This document shows positions 1 through 8,703 of a stretch of DNA of 64,000 bases, piece after piece; position 1 is the first letter of the stretch, and the number at the start of each line of letters is the position of its first letter. The notes beneath the pieces were generated by a model. The model did no database searches and was not told the origin of the DNA. It saw nothing but the letters and a program-made list of their open reading frames with translations. Source of the DNA: Rouxiella chamberiensis (GTDB lineage: Bacteria; Pseudomonadota; Gammaproteobacteria; Enterobacterales; Enterobacteriaceae); the NCBI RefSeq assembly GCF_026967475.1, contig NZ_CP114058.1, positions 1,550,001 to 1,614,000 on the forward strand, read 5' to 3'. A program made the translations under genes and the position numbers.

Positions 1-185
1 AAATCGACGTTGTACTCGATACCGTGCTGTTGCAGGCTGGTTTCAAGTTCGGGATTAACGGCTTTCCATGCCTTCGGCGTCGTGATAATCGCGATATGTT
101 TTGAAAGCGGAGCGATATATTCACCGGTGTTGGCGCGAATACCCGGTTGATGGTAATAAGTCTGGGGGGATTTGATTGCAAGCAC
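1..185 (-). CDS. Iron-containing alcohol dehydrogenase, GldA-like (N-terminus only)
   Basis: The minus strand is open from a GTG at 185 to the window edge, giving about 61 residues. They show the N-terminal pattern of the glycerol dehydrogenase family: SPQTYYHQPG, then a GEY-I-PL segment and a beta strand HIAIITTPKAW that opens the nucleotide-binding domain. The family is NAD- and metal-dependent polyol or hydroxy-acid dehydrogenases. GTG was chosen because an AACAGG ribosome site lies 8 bases upstream and because the protein then begins as GldA does; a TTG further upstream is possible. The catalytic metal residues lie beyond the edge, so the substrate cannot be judged. Confidence 0.6.
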   Translation of the reverse strand, partial: MLAIKSPQTYYHQPGIRANTGEYIAPLSKHIAIITTPKAWKAVNPELETSLQQHGIEYNVD

Positions 186-527
186 GTCGATAACCTGTTC
201 ATTTGTGTGTGGCGTCAGCAAACGGCGTCTGTTTCGGCCAAATGAAAAAACCCGCCTATCTCATTGATATTCAGCAAGTTTCGCGAGGGTCGCAGTAATG
301 GGATAACCTACGTTTTATCACCTTGATTCTGTTGGGAATAATGCTACGAGAATTTATGAAATAAGCAATAACAGAGAGTGGCATTACTATTCCATAATTC
401 GCAATTACTTATGCGTTTTTTAGATAAGCAAATAACAAAGCTTGCTATGAATAACCGCTCAAAGAAAAGATAATGATGAAAACCAATAATAAACTGTCCT
501 ACTTTCACCGCGGAAAAAGAGATACTC
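186..527. other. Divergent intergenic region, no gene
   Basis: AT-rich stretch of about 340 bases between the GldA-like gene and the GNAT gene, which point away from each other, so it should hold both promoters. I see no convincing open frame, RNA gene or strong hairpin in it. Confidence 0.5.
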
Positions 528-1193
528 ATGACGTTAGTGTTCAGGCAATTAACCCCCGAAGATAACCACGCTTACCTCGACCTCATGCTGGCCGCCTATG
601 CGCCCATCCGCGAGCTGGGCATCCATTTTGACGCGGCGACGGCCGATTTGGCTCGTGTCACCCGCCATCTGAGCGAGCACGGCGTATACGCGCTGCTGGT
701 CGACGACGTCATGGTCTCTTCGCTGACTCTGCGTTACCCGTGGGGGCCTTTACCCGGTCCCTTCGGCCTGCCGCACATCGGCTGGTTTGGTGCTCATCCC
801 GATTACAGCGGTCATGGCTGGGGCAAAAAAATTCAGGACTGGGTAGAGCAGGAAATTCTGCTTAAGCAGCTCAAGGCCCCTGCCGTTTCGCTCGGCACCG
901 CCACCCGCCATCCGTGGTTGAAAGAGATGTATCAAAAGCGCGGCTTTGAACCGATGCATGAATCCGACCTCGGCAAAGGGCATATCACCCTTTATATGAA
1001 AAAATCCTCGACCCGTCTGCCCATCAACGCTGGCTGGCGCGTCAACCCCAGCGTTAATCCTGCATCTTGCAGGCCTGACCCAAGGAACCCTATTGATGAA
1101 CATTCTTCCGCAACACCAGGATCTCGCCCAGTTTATTCAGGCTTTTCGTCTCGAGATGCACCGTTTCCCCGAGTTGTCGAATCAGGAGTTTGA
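528..1193 (+). CDS. GNAT N-acetyltransferase, frame disturbed near the C-terminus
   Basis: An acetyl-CoA-dependent N-acetyltransferase. Residues 1-157 form a GNAT domain with the acetyl-CoA loop SGHGWGKKI near residue 95 and a C-terminal strand ending in LYMKK. It is a clear paralog of the GNAT at 22088 (shared KAPAV, TA-RHPWL, MYQKRGFE-type motifs). As written, the frame runs 100 bases into the next gene with a tail unlike the family. Adding one A to the A6 run at 999-1004 gives KKILDPSAHQRW and a stop at 1055-1057, matching the KILNAE end of the paralog and leaving a normal gap. The true end is therefore probably 1057. Context with an M20 deacylase suggests acetylation and deacetylation of one substrate. 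Confidence 0.8.
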   Translation: MTLVFRQLTPEDNHAYLDLMLAAYAPIRELGIHFDAATADLARVTRHLSEHGVYALLVDDVMVSSLTLRYPWGPLPGPFGLPHIGWFGAHPDYSGHGWGKKIQDWVEQEILLKQLKAPAVSLGTATRHPWLKEMYQKRGFEPMHESDLGKGHITLYMKKSSTRLPINAGWRVNPSVNPASCRPDPRNPIDEHSSATPGSRPVYSGFSSRDAPFPRVVESGV

Positions 1194-2247
1194 AACCACG
1201 GCGCGTATCAGGGCGGTGCTGGCGCAGCATGACATTCGCGTGCTGGATTTACCGCTGGCGACCGGTCTGGTCGCCGAACCGGGCGACGCCAACGCCAAAA
1301 ATCTGGTGGTGCTGCGCTCCGATATCGATGCGCTGCCTATCGACGAGCAGTCCGGCGTAGACTATGTGTCGCAGAATCCGGGCGTCATGCACGCCTGCGG
1401 CCACGACTTCCACACGTCGGCGGCACTGGGCGCGGCTATTTTGCTGAAAAAGCGTGAAGACACCCTGCCGGGCCGGGTGCGTATTCTATTCCAGGCTGCC
1501 GAAGAGACGGGTCAGGGTGCACCGGCCTTGCTGGCTACCGGCGCGCTGGATGACGCGGCCGTGATTTTCGGTATCCACAACGACCCTACGCTGCCGGTTG
1601 GCGTGCTCGGCAGCAAAGCGGGCGCGTTGACGGCGGGCGTCGACCGTTTCGACATCACCATTTCGGGCACGGGCAGCCATGCCGCGCGTCCGCATGACGG
1701 CAATGACCCTATCATTATTCTGGGTCAGGTGATTGGCGCGGTACAAACGCTGCTGAGCCGCAACGTGCCTGCCGACCATACCGCCGTGGTCTCGATTACC
1801 CAGGTTCATAGCGGCTCGACCTGGAATGTTATCCCCGATCAGGCCTGGCTCGAAGGCACCGTGCGCACCTTTAATCAGGATACCCGCGAGCTTATCGAAC
1901 GCCGCCTGCGCCAGTTGCTGCAGGGGATTGCCACGGCTTTCGATGCGCAAATCGAACTTAACTGGCAGCCCGGCCCGCCTTCTGTGGTGAACGACGCCGC
2001 CTGGGTGGATTTCGCACTCGAGCAGGCCCCCGCCGCAGGTTTCGAAGCGCTGACCGTTGAAGCCAGCCCGATAGGCGAAGACTTTGCCTTCTACCAGCAA
2101 AAAATTCCGGGTGCCTTTGTCATGATTGGTTCCGGCGGCCCCTATGCGCTGCACCATCCGGCCTTCCGTGTCGATGACCGCGCGCTGTTCCCGACCGCCG
2201 ATTATCTGCAACGTCTGGCGGTGGCTGCGCTCGAGAAACTGCGATGA
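1096..2247 (+). CDS. M20 family amidohydrolase / N-acyl amino acid deacylase
   Basis: Cytoplasmic metal-dependent amidohydrolase of the hippurate hydrolase, IAA-amino-acid hydrolase and N-acetylcysteine deacetylase group. Metal-binding motifs are visible: RSDIDALPI at residues 74-82, HACGHD at 99-104, AAEETGQG at 134-141 and GSHAARPH in the lid domain. Its 383 residues are normal for the family. ATG 1096 follows AAGGAA by 8 bases; a TTG immediately before it is also in frame but less likely. The gene overlaps the next by four bases (ATGA), so the two are translationally coupled. With the GNAT before it, the likely role is removal of an N-acetyl group after processing of an acetylated amino acid; the exact substrate is inferred from analogy with B. 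subtilis YxeP/SndA. Confidence 0.88.
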   Translation: MNILPQHQDLAQFIQAFRLEMHRFPELSNQEFETTARIRAVLAQHDIRVLDLPLATGLVAEPGDANAKNLVVLRSDIDALPIDEQSGVDYVSQNPGVMHACGHDFHTSAALGAAILLKKREDTLPGRVRILFQAAEETGQGAPALLATGALDDAAVIFGIHNDPTLPVGVLGSKAGALTAGVDRFDITISGTGSHAARPHDGNDPIIILGQVIGAVQTLLSRNVPADHTAVVSITQVHSGSTWNVIPDQAWLEGTVRTFNQDTRELIERRLRQLLQGIATAFDAQIELNWQPGPPSVVNDAAWVDFALEQAPAAGFEALTVEASPIGEDFAFYQQKIPGAFVMIGSGGPYALHHPAFRVDDRALFPTADYLQRLAVAALEKLR

Positions 2248-3335
2248 GCGCGTCGGCCACCTATCAGGCCGCGCTGCTGCGCCAGCAGGCAGAAATCATC
2301 CTCAAAGGCTGGGGCATGGCAGACGATATGGCCGAACAGACTGCCGAGTTGATGGTTGAAACCGACCTGCTCGGCATCGATTCGCACGGCATCTCGATGC
2401 TGCCGCACTATTACAAGTTGCTGAAGGCCGAGATGTGGCATCCGCATGCCCGTGCCAAAATCGTAGGCGAAACGCCGGTGACGGCCGTTATCGATGGCTG
2501 TCATTCGCTGGGTCACGCGACGTCGATGCTCGCCATGGAAACGGCGGTGGGTAAAGCCAGGACGCTGGGTATGGGCGCGGTTGTCGTGCGCAATTCAAAC
2601 CACTTTGGCGCAGCCGGACTCTATGCCCGCCATGCTGCCCGACAGGGCATGATAGCGCTTGTCACCAGCACCACGCGCGGCCGTCTGCTGGTGCCGACCG
2701 GTGCGCAGTGGCCGGTACTCGGCACCAATCCCATTGCCTTCGCCGCGCCCGCCGCCAAGAACGACGATTTTGTACTGGATATGGCGACAACGACCGTCGC
2801 GGCCAACAAGGTCAAGGTCTACGACTTCCACAACAAGCCGCTGCCTGCCGGTTGGGTGGTGGACGACAAAGGTGACACCGTCACTGACAGCCAGCGCGGT
2901 ATGGATTTCGTCTTTCAGCAGTTTGCAGGCGGATTGACGCCGCTGGGCGGGCAGCAGGAGAACGGCGGTCACAAGGGCTATGGATTGGCGATGATGGCGC
3001 AGATTCTGTCAGGCCCGCTGGCCGATGCGGCCTTTGGTGCCACACGTCAGGAAGGCGGAATGCCCAATATCGGCCACTTTTTCCTGGCCCTCGATCCCAA
3101 GGCGTTTCGCGGTGAACAGGGCTTTGAGACAAGCCTCGATGAAATCATCGATACGCTGCACGCCACGCCGCCGAGCGAGGAGTCTGCGCCGGTTCTAGTG
3201 GCCGGCGAGCCTGAAAATCAGTGCCATCGTCAACGCAGCCTGGAGGGCATTCCGCTGCCACCGGCGCTGTTGACCCAGTTACGTGACCTCTGTCGTCAGG
3301 AGGGTTTTGACTACCTGCTTGAGGAGAAAAGTTGA
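2244..3335 (+). CDS. Ldh family oxidoreductase (malate/L-lactate/sulfolactate dehydrogenase type)
   Basis: NAD(P)-dependent 2-hydroxyacid or imino-acid oxidoreductase of the type II malate/lactate dehydrogenase family, which includes AllD, YiaK, ComC-type sulfolactate dehydrogenase and piperideine-2-carboxylate reductase. Seen: DSHGISMLPHY near residue 48, NSNHFGAAGLYA near 116, GTNPIAFAAP near 160 and GHKGYGLAMM near 245. Length 363 is typical. It starts inside the stop of the M20 gene and its own stop overlaps the next start, so it lies in the middle of a tight operon. A substrate such as a keto acid or imino acid released from the thioether pathway would fit, but this is inference. Confidence 0.88.
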   Translation: MSASATYQAALLRQQAEIILKGWGMADDMAEQTAELMVETDLLGIDSHGISMLPHYYKLLKAEMWHPHARAKIVGETPVTAVIDGCHSLGHATSMLAMETAVGKARTLGMGAVVVRNSNHFGAAGLYARHAARQGMIALVTSTTRGRLLVPTGAQWPVLGTNPIAFAAPAAKNDDFVLDMATTTVAANKVKVYDFHNKPLPAGWVVDDKGDTVTDSQRGMDFVFQQFAGGLTPLGGQQENGGHKGYGLAMMAQILSGPLADAAFGATRQEGGMPNIGHFFLALDPKAFRGEQGFETSLDEIIDTLHATPPSEESAPVLVAGEPENQCHRQRSLEGIPLPPALLTQLRDLCRQEGFDYLLEEKS

Positions 3336-4669
3336 TGGATATCACGCATCGGCTTGCCGCCCTGATTGTCGACTCTGCGCCCTCTGCCGAGGCGCATGAA
3401 AAAGCCCGCGCAGGCATTCTTGACTATGTGTCGGTCGCCCTGCCAATAGTTAATGGCGATATCAAAGACCCTGCGTTGAACAGTCTGCTTGGCGTGTATA
3501 CCGCCAACGATGTGCAAACCCGCGCCCTGCTGCTCGGCTATGCGGGTCATGCGCTGGATTATGACGATTTTCACCAGAGTTTTCGCGGTCACCCGACCGC
3601 GGTCATCCTGCCCGCCTTGTTTGCACTGGTTCGCGACGTCTCGCCCGCCGACAACACGCGTTTTCTGGATGCCTACGTCATTGGCGTCGAAGTGGCCGGC
3701 AGAGTCGGGTTGGCCGCCGGACCCCAGCATTACAAAGCCGGTTTTCACAGCACCGCCACGCTTGGCACACTAGCCGCCGCTGCGGCCGTTGCCCGATACC
3801 TCGAGGCGGATGTTTCACAAACGGCGGTGATTCTGGGCATTGCCGCGACCCGTGCCAGCGGATTGCGCGCCCAGTTTGGCTCCGCCGTGAAACCTCTTCA
3901 TGCCGGTTTTGCCGCCGAGGCCGCCGTGGTGGCCGCCAGACTGGTGCTCGCAGGTTTTGACGGCAAAGGCGCTGGAGTCCTGGAGGCGTTTCTCGCCAGC
4001 AACGGCGGTGGTCAGCAGCAACCCGACAAGCTGATTGAAGACTGGGCCGCACCGTGGCGGATTATTGCGCCGGGGCTGGAATTCAAGCCTTACCCGACCT
4101 GCGCCGGTACCCACAGCGCCGCCGATGCCGCTTTCAACCTGCGCAGTCGCTGGCTGGCCGAGAGCGGCAAGCCCCTTGGCGAGATTGCCGAAGACGTGCA
4201 CGCCATCGAGGTTTCCTTCCCGCCGGGCGGAGATATTGCCGCGTCGGTGCGCAATCCACAGACCGGTATCGAAGCCCGTTTTAGCCTCGAGTATGTGATT
4301 GCCGCCGTGCTGCTTCACAATCGTCTAAGCCTTGAAGATTTTGATGATGCGCCGGTAGATGACAAAATTATGGCGTTGGCGCGCAAGGTTACCCGTAAGC
4401 CCGATATGACCGCGCCGCCCGACGAAATAGACCCGACCCAACGCTTCCATCAGGTGACGTTGTCACGTAAAAATGGTGAGCAATGGGTTTCGCGTGTCAC
4501 GCGTAGTCAAAGTGTAGCGATGGGTGTCGATCAGCGTCTGAAACTACAGGGTTGTCTGTCGCAGCATTCGGAAAAAACGTGGGACGAGATTGAAGAGTTA
4601 TGTCGATTAACGACGCCAACCGCCCTGCCGGAACTGGCAAAACGGCTGACATCGTTCAATTATACCTAG
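3335..4669 (+). CDS. MmgE/PrpD family protein
   Basis: Member of the family of 2-methylcitrate dehydratase, cis-aconitate decarboxylase and iminodisuccinate epimerase. Seen: HALDYDDFHQSFRGHP near residue 68, HSTATLG near 135, a YPTC-G-HSAAD stretch near 250 and a C-terminal swivel domain; 444 residues is normal. ATG 3335 overlaps the preceding stop by one base (TGATG) and follows GAGGAGAAAA; the TTG just upstream is not needed. The B. subtilis yxe operon also holds an MmgE/PrpD protein (YxeQ) beside M20, GNAT and ABC genes, which is the best clue to its job. Its stop is shared on the palindrome CTAG with the convergent molybdoenzyme gene. Confidence 0.88.
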   Translation: MDITHRLAALIVDSAPSAEAHEKARAGILDYVSVALPIVNGDIKDPALNSLLGVYTANDVQTRALLLGYAGHALDYDDFHQSFRGHPTAVILPALFALVRDVSPADNTRFLDAYVIGVEVAGRVGLAAGPQHYKAGFHSTATLGTLAAAAAVARYLEADVSQTAVILGIAATRASGLRAQFGSAVKPLHAGFAAEAAVVAARLVLAGFDGKGAGVLEAFLASNGGGQQQPDKLIEDWAAPWRIIAPGLEFKPYPTCAGTHSAADAAFNLRSRWLAESGKPLGEIAEDVHAIEVSFPPGGDIAASVRNPQTGIEARFSLEYVIAAVLLHNRLSLEDFDDAPVDDKIMALARKVTRKPDMTAPPDEIDPTQRFHQVTLSRKNGEQWVSRVTRSQSVAMGVDQRLKLQGCLSQHSEKTWDEIEELCRLTTPTALPELAKRLTSFNYT

Positions 4670-6963
4670 CGGTAAAGCACTACCGGCGGCTCAAAGGCTT
4701 GCACCTGCGGAGCCGTCTGCGTATAGCGGGCAATCTCCACCGTGGTTATCTGCCCGCAGCATCCCTGCGCCAGCGAAGAGGTGCCGACATCCAGCGTCAA
4801 TACGTTTGGATTGCCGTGACGACACAGCGGCTGTGCGGCCTGCGGGTCAACCGGATCGTACCAGGCGCCGGTCGGCAACTGAATTACACCGGGCATAATC
4901 CTTTCACTGATATCGACACTCGCCAGCACGCTGCCGCGTACGTTGCGGATTTCAACCGTATCACCTGGCTGAATGCCGCGACGTTTCGCATCATCGGGAT
5001 GAATACGGCAGACTTCACGGCCATCCACTTTTTCACTGACACTGTGCTTGCCGTAATCGAGTTGGCTGTGCAGTTTTGTCGCCGGTTGATTGGCAATCAG
5101 ATAAAGCGGTGTTGCCGCGTCGGGAACCTGAGTCGGGGCCAACCAGACCGGATGCCCCGGACAATCCGCATCGCCGAAATCGGCAATGGTCTGCGAGAAG
5201 ATTTCAATCTTGCCGCTTGGCGTCGGTAGAGGATGCTTGTCCGGATCAAGACGCAGGTTGCGCAGCAAGCGCCCGCCGTCTTTCAACTGCGGCAGCTGAA
5301 GATGCCCCTGCTCCCAGAAGCGGTCGAAGTCCGGCACCTCGATATTCTGCTGCCGGCATTTGACCTGCATCTGCCCGTAAAGATGCTCGAGCCACTGGCG
5401 GGCGGTGCGGCCTTCGGTAAAGGCTTCTTCGCGGCCCAGACGTCTGGCCAGCTCGGCAAAGATGCTGTAGTCGTCCTTCGCCTCGCCAAAAGGTTTGGCA
5501 ACAGGCTGCATGGCAAACAGATTGCGGTCCGTCGGCGCGCCGCCCACGTCTTCGCGTTCGAGCGTCATGGTGGCAGGCAGCACGATATCGGCATGGCGCG
5601 CGGTGGCAGTCCAGGCAATCTCGTGCACAATCAGCGTATCCAGCTGATTGAAGGCCTTGCGCAAACGGGCCAGATCCTGATGATGATGGAACGGATTGCC
5701 GCCCGCCCACCACGCGAGTTTGATGTCAGGATAATGCAGCGTCTGGCCGTTATAGCGGAAGGGTTGTCCGGGATTTAGCAGCATGTCGGCAATACGCGCC
5801 ACCGGAATAAAGTCTTTGACGCCGTTTTGACCTTGCGGCAGCGCCGGGAATGACACCTGATTGTGATGCTTGCCATAATGGCCAAGCGCACCTAGCGCGT
5901 AGCCGTAACCGCCGCCCGGCAGACCCGGCTGCCCCAGCGCGGCCGACAGCACCAGACCCAGCCACACGGGCTGTTCCCCGTGCTCGGCACGTTGCAGCGC
6001 ATGGGCCACAGAAATCATGACCCGCTTGCCGACCAGGTCGCTCGCGAGCTGCTCGATACGCGCGGCCTCGATACCGCAAATCTCGGCGGCCCAGCGGGCG
6101 TCGCGCACTTCACCGTCTTCTTCGCCATTGATATAGGCGACGAGTTTGTCCCAGCCCACACAGTAACGAGCCAGGAAATCTTCATCGGTCCAGCCATTGG
6201 CCTTCAACACGTGCAGCAAGGCAAGAATGAGCGCAGCATCGGTGCCCGGCCGGACAGCCAGCCACTCGCCCTGCGCTTCATCCGGCATATCGCTTTCAAG
6301 CGGACTGACAGAGATAAATCGGGTGCCGCGTTTCGCCGCCTTGTCGATAAAACCGCGTTCGGTATGTTCACTCAGTCCGCCGCTTGCGACCTGCGAATTT
6401 TTCAGCGCCAGTCCGCCGAACGACAGCATGACTTCAGTGTGCTCCGAGATCTCTTCCCAGCTCACGCCGCGACGGGCAATTTCGTTCATGTCGCCGACAA
6501 TGTGCGGCAGAATCACCGACGCTGCGCCCGAACTGTAGCTATTGACCGAACGGACGTAACCGCCAATCGTGGTATTCAGGAAACGGTGAACCTGACTCTG
6601 GGCGTGATGGAAGCGCCCTGCGCTCGACCAGCCATAAGATCCGCCAAAGACGGACTGCGGGCCGTACGCTTTCGCCACGCGCGACAGTTCGCCGGACGCC
6701 AGCGCGTAGGCTTCTTCCCAGCTGATGGCAATGTATTCATCCGCGCCGCGACGCGAGTCAGGGCCGGGGCCGTTTTCCAGCCAGCCGCGTCGCACCATCG
6801 GCGTGGCGATACGCACCTTGTGATTCAGCACGTTTTCGAAGTTTTGCAGAAGAGGACTAGGATCGGGATCGCCGGAGTAAGGCGTGACCGCCAGCTTGTC
6901 GTCGTGCAGCACGGCGGTAAAAGCTCCCCAATGGGAGCTGTGAGTCTTGGATTGGGTTGTCAT
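4666..6963 (-). CDS. Molybdopterin oxidoreductase, BisC/DMSO-reductase type
   Basis: A 765-residue bis-MGD enzyme of the DMSO/TMAO/biotin-sulfoxide reductase group. No twin-arginine signal is seen, so it should be cytoplasmic like BisC. The NSYSSGAASVILPH stretch near residue 141 carries the serine expected to bind molybdenum; AWWAGGNPFHHHQD near 425 and the C-terminal dinucleotide-binding domain (LHSQLDYGKHS, GAWYDP) are also visible. No N-terminal Cys cluster for an iron-sulfur centre is present. It is the last gene after an amino-acid ABC importer, 60 bases behind the ATPase, so an S-oxide or N-oxide of the imported compound is a plausible substrate. Relatives reduce biotin sulfoxide and methionine sulfoxide; the substrate here is not known. 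Confidence 0.88.
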   Translation of the reverse strand: MTTQSKTHSSHWGAFTAVLHDDKLAVTPYSGDPDPSPLLQNFENVLNHKVRIATPMVRRGWLENGPGPDSRRGADEYIAISWEEAYALASGELSRVAKAYGPQSVFGGSYGWSSAGRFHHAQSQVHRFLNTTIGGYVRSVNSYSSGAASVILPHIVGDMNEIARRGVSWEEISEHTEVMLSFGGLALKNSQVASGGLSEHTERGFIDKAAKRGTRFISVSPLESDMPDEAQGEWLAVRPGTDAALILALLHVLKANGWTDEDFLARYCVGWDKLVAYINGEEDGEVRDARWAAEICGIEAARIEQLASDLVGKRVMISVAHALQRAEHGEQPVWLGLVLSAALGQPGLPGGGYGYALGALGHYGKHHNQVSFPALPQGQNGVKDFIPVARIADMLLNPGQPFRYNGQTLHYPDIKLAWWAGGNPFHHHQDLARLRKAFNQLDTLIVHEIAWTATARHADIVLPATMTLEREDVGGAPTDRNLFAMQPVAKPFGEAKDDYSIFAELARRLGREEAFTEGRTARQWLEHLYGQMQVKCRQQNIEVPDFDRFWEQGHLQLPQLKDGGRLLRNLRLDPDKHPLPTPSGKIEIFSQTIADFGDADCPGHPVWLAPTQVPDAATPLYLIANQPATKLHSQLDYGKHSVSEKVDGREVCRIHPDDAKRRGIQPGDTVEIRNVRGSVLASVDISERIMPGVIQLPTGAWYDPVDPQAAQPLCRHGNPNVLTLDVGTSSLAQGCCGQITTVEIARYTQTAPQVQAFEPPVVLYR

Positions 6964-7023
6964 TATTGCGGGTTGTCCTGGCTTAAGGGGGCCAACAACG
7001 GACAGGGAGAGTGAAATTCCCCT

Positions 7024-7785
7024 CTACAGCACCGTTGACAAGAATTCGCGTACGCGGATGTTTTCTGTATCGTCGAGCACGGATTGCGTCGGTCCGGCCG
7101 CCACGATTTTGCCCTCTTCCATAAAGACAACGTTATCCGCCACTTCACGGGCGAAGCCGACCTCGTGGGTCACGATAACCATCGTAATTCCCGAGTGTGC
7201 CAGCTTTTTGATAACCTGCAACACTTCTCCCACCAATTCAGGATCAAGTGCCGAAGTGGGTTCGTCAAACAGCATGACCCCCGGATCCATCGCCAGCGCA
7301 CGGGCAATCGCCACGCGCTGCTGCTGTCCGCCGGAAAGTTGCGCAGGCCAGTCATTTTCCCGCGAGGCCAGGCCGACCTGCTGAAGCAGCGAGCGCGCTT
7401 TTTCAATCGCCTGCTGACGGGACTGTTTCTTCACGCGCACCGGCGCATCGATGATGTTTTGCAGCACGGTACGGTGCGGAAACAGGTTGAACTGCTGAAA
7501 CACCATGCCGATTTTAGCGCGCTGCGCGGCAACCTGCTTACTGTTCAATTCGTGGAGCGCGTGGCCTTTCTGACGATAGCCGACCAGACTCTCGCCGATG
7601 CGAATGGTGCCGCCGTCCAGTTTTTCGAGATGGTTGATGCAGCGCAGCAGCGTGGATTTACCGGAGCCAGACGGCCCCAGAATCACGGTCACGGAACCGG
7701 CGGCGATATCCAGATCGATGCCATCTAGAATAGTGTTGCCGGAGAAGCGCTTGGTGATATTGCGTAACTCGATAGACTCAGCCAT
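7024..7785 (-). CDS. Amino acid ABC transporter ATP-binding protein
   Basis: ATPase of the polar amino-acid uptake family. Walker [10 protein letters not shown] near residue 37, signature [15 protein letters not shown] near 146, Walker B VMLFDEP near 167 and the switch histidine in VIVTHE near 203 are intact; length 253 is normal. It overlaps the permease gene by 8 bases and is followed after 60 bases by the molybdoenzyme. The family imports cystine, glutamine, histidine and opine-like compounds; B. subtilis YxeO and TcyN are relatives found next to thioether-salvage enzymes. Confidence 0.92.
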   Translation of the reverse strand: MAESIELRNITKRFSGNTILDGIDLDIAAGSVTVILGPSGSGKSTLLRCINHLEKLDGGTIRIGESLVGYRQKGHALHELNSKQVAAQRAKIGMVFQQFNLFPHRTVLQNIIDAPVRVKKQSRQQAIEKARSLLQQVGLASRENDWPAQLSGGQQQRVAIARALAMDPGVMLFDEPTSALDPELVGEVLQVIKKLAHSGITMVIVTHEVGFAREVADNVVFMEEGKIVAAGPTQSVLDDTENIRVREFLSTVL

Positions 7786-8703
7786 TGCTGCCCACCTCCT
7801 CTTTGTTGACCGCCAGAGCAGGCGCTTTACGTTTGATCCACGACCGTTTCTCGTTGCGCACGGTGCCGCGCCCGAAGTAGCGTTCGATGTAATACTGGCC
7901 GACCGACAGCACGGAGGTCATCAGCAAATACCAGAGTGTCGCCACCAGCAGCAGCGGAATGACCTCATAGGTGCGCTGATAGATTATCTGCGCCGAATAG
8001 AGCACATCCTGTAGCGCGATAACCGACACGACGGCGGTGGTTTTCAGCTGACCGATCACTTCATTGCCCGCAGGAGGCAGGATAGCGCGCATCGCCTGCG
8101 GCAAGATGGTATGGCGGAAAATCTGCGCCGGGCGATAGCCGAGGGCTTTGGCCGCTTCGAGTTGCCCCTGATTGACGCTCTGAATACCTGCGCGCACGAT
8201 TTCGGCGGCATAGGCAGACTGGTGCATCACCAGAGCAATCACCGCCGCACTGAATGGACTTATCAGCGAGTTGGCATTGGCCGTCCACAGTTCGCCCACA
8301 AACGGCAGCGACAGCGTAATTTTCGGATACAGCGCCGCGACGTTGTACCACAGGAACAACTGCACCAGCATCGGCACGCCGCGGAAGAACCAGGTATAGG
8401 CCCAGCTCACCGCCGACAGCACCGGGTTGGAGGACAGACGCATCAGCGCCAGCACGGTCCCCCCGCAAAGCCGAGGATCACGGAAATGGCCGTCAGTTGC
8501 AGTGTCATCACAACGCCCTGCAAAATCGAGGCTTCCGTGAAGTTTTCGGCAATGACATGCCATTCAAAGCGCGGATTATTGATAACCGAGTTTCCGACCG
8601 CCAGCAAAATCAATAAAACGATAAAGGCGCTGAACCAGCGCCCGTAGTACTTTTTACCGACAATGCGTAGCGCGTCCTGCGATTCAGGTATGGCTTTAGG
8701 CAT
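7778..8703 (-). pseudogene. Amino acid ABC transporter permease, one frameshift
   Basis: Two abutting frames form one HisM/GltJ-type permease of about 308 residues. The N-terminal part (8703 down to about 8460) has a first membrane span and the start of the permease domain ending in VILGFAGG; the rest continues from TVLALMRLSSNP and includes the conserved loop EAAKALGYRPAQIFRHTILPQA in pieces. One base missing from the C6 run at 8459-8464 (G6 on the coding strand) explains the break exactly. Start and the SBP stop overlap as TAATG. The unusual combined C-terminal tail is Lys/Arg-rich. Probably intact in the living cell if the base call is wrong. Confidence 0.8.

Noticed and set aside
4600..7014. 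Long plus-strand frames of 180-340 codons opposite the molybdoenzyme gene
   Set aside because: They are mirror frames of a well-supported GC-rich gene on the other strand, with no family likeness.
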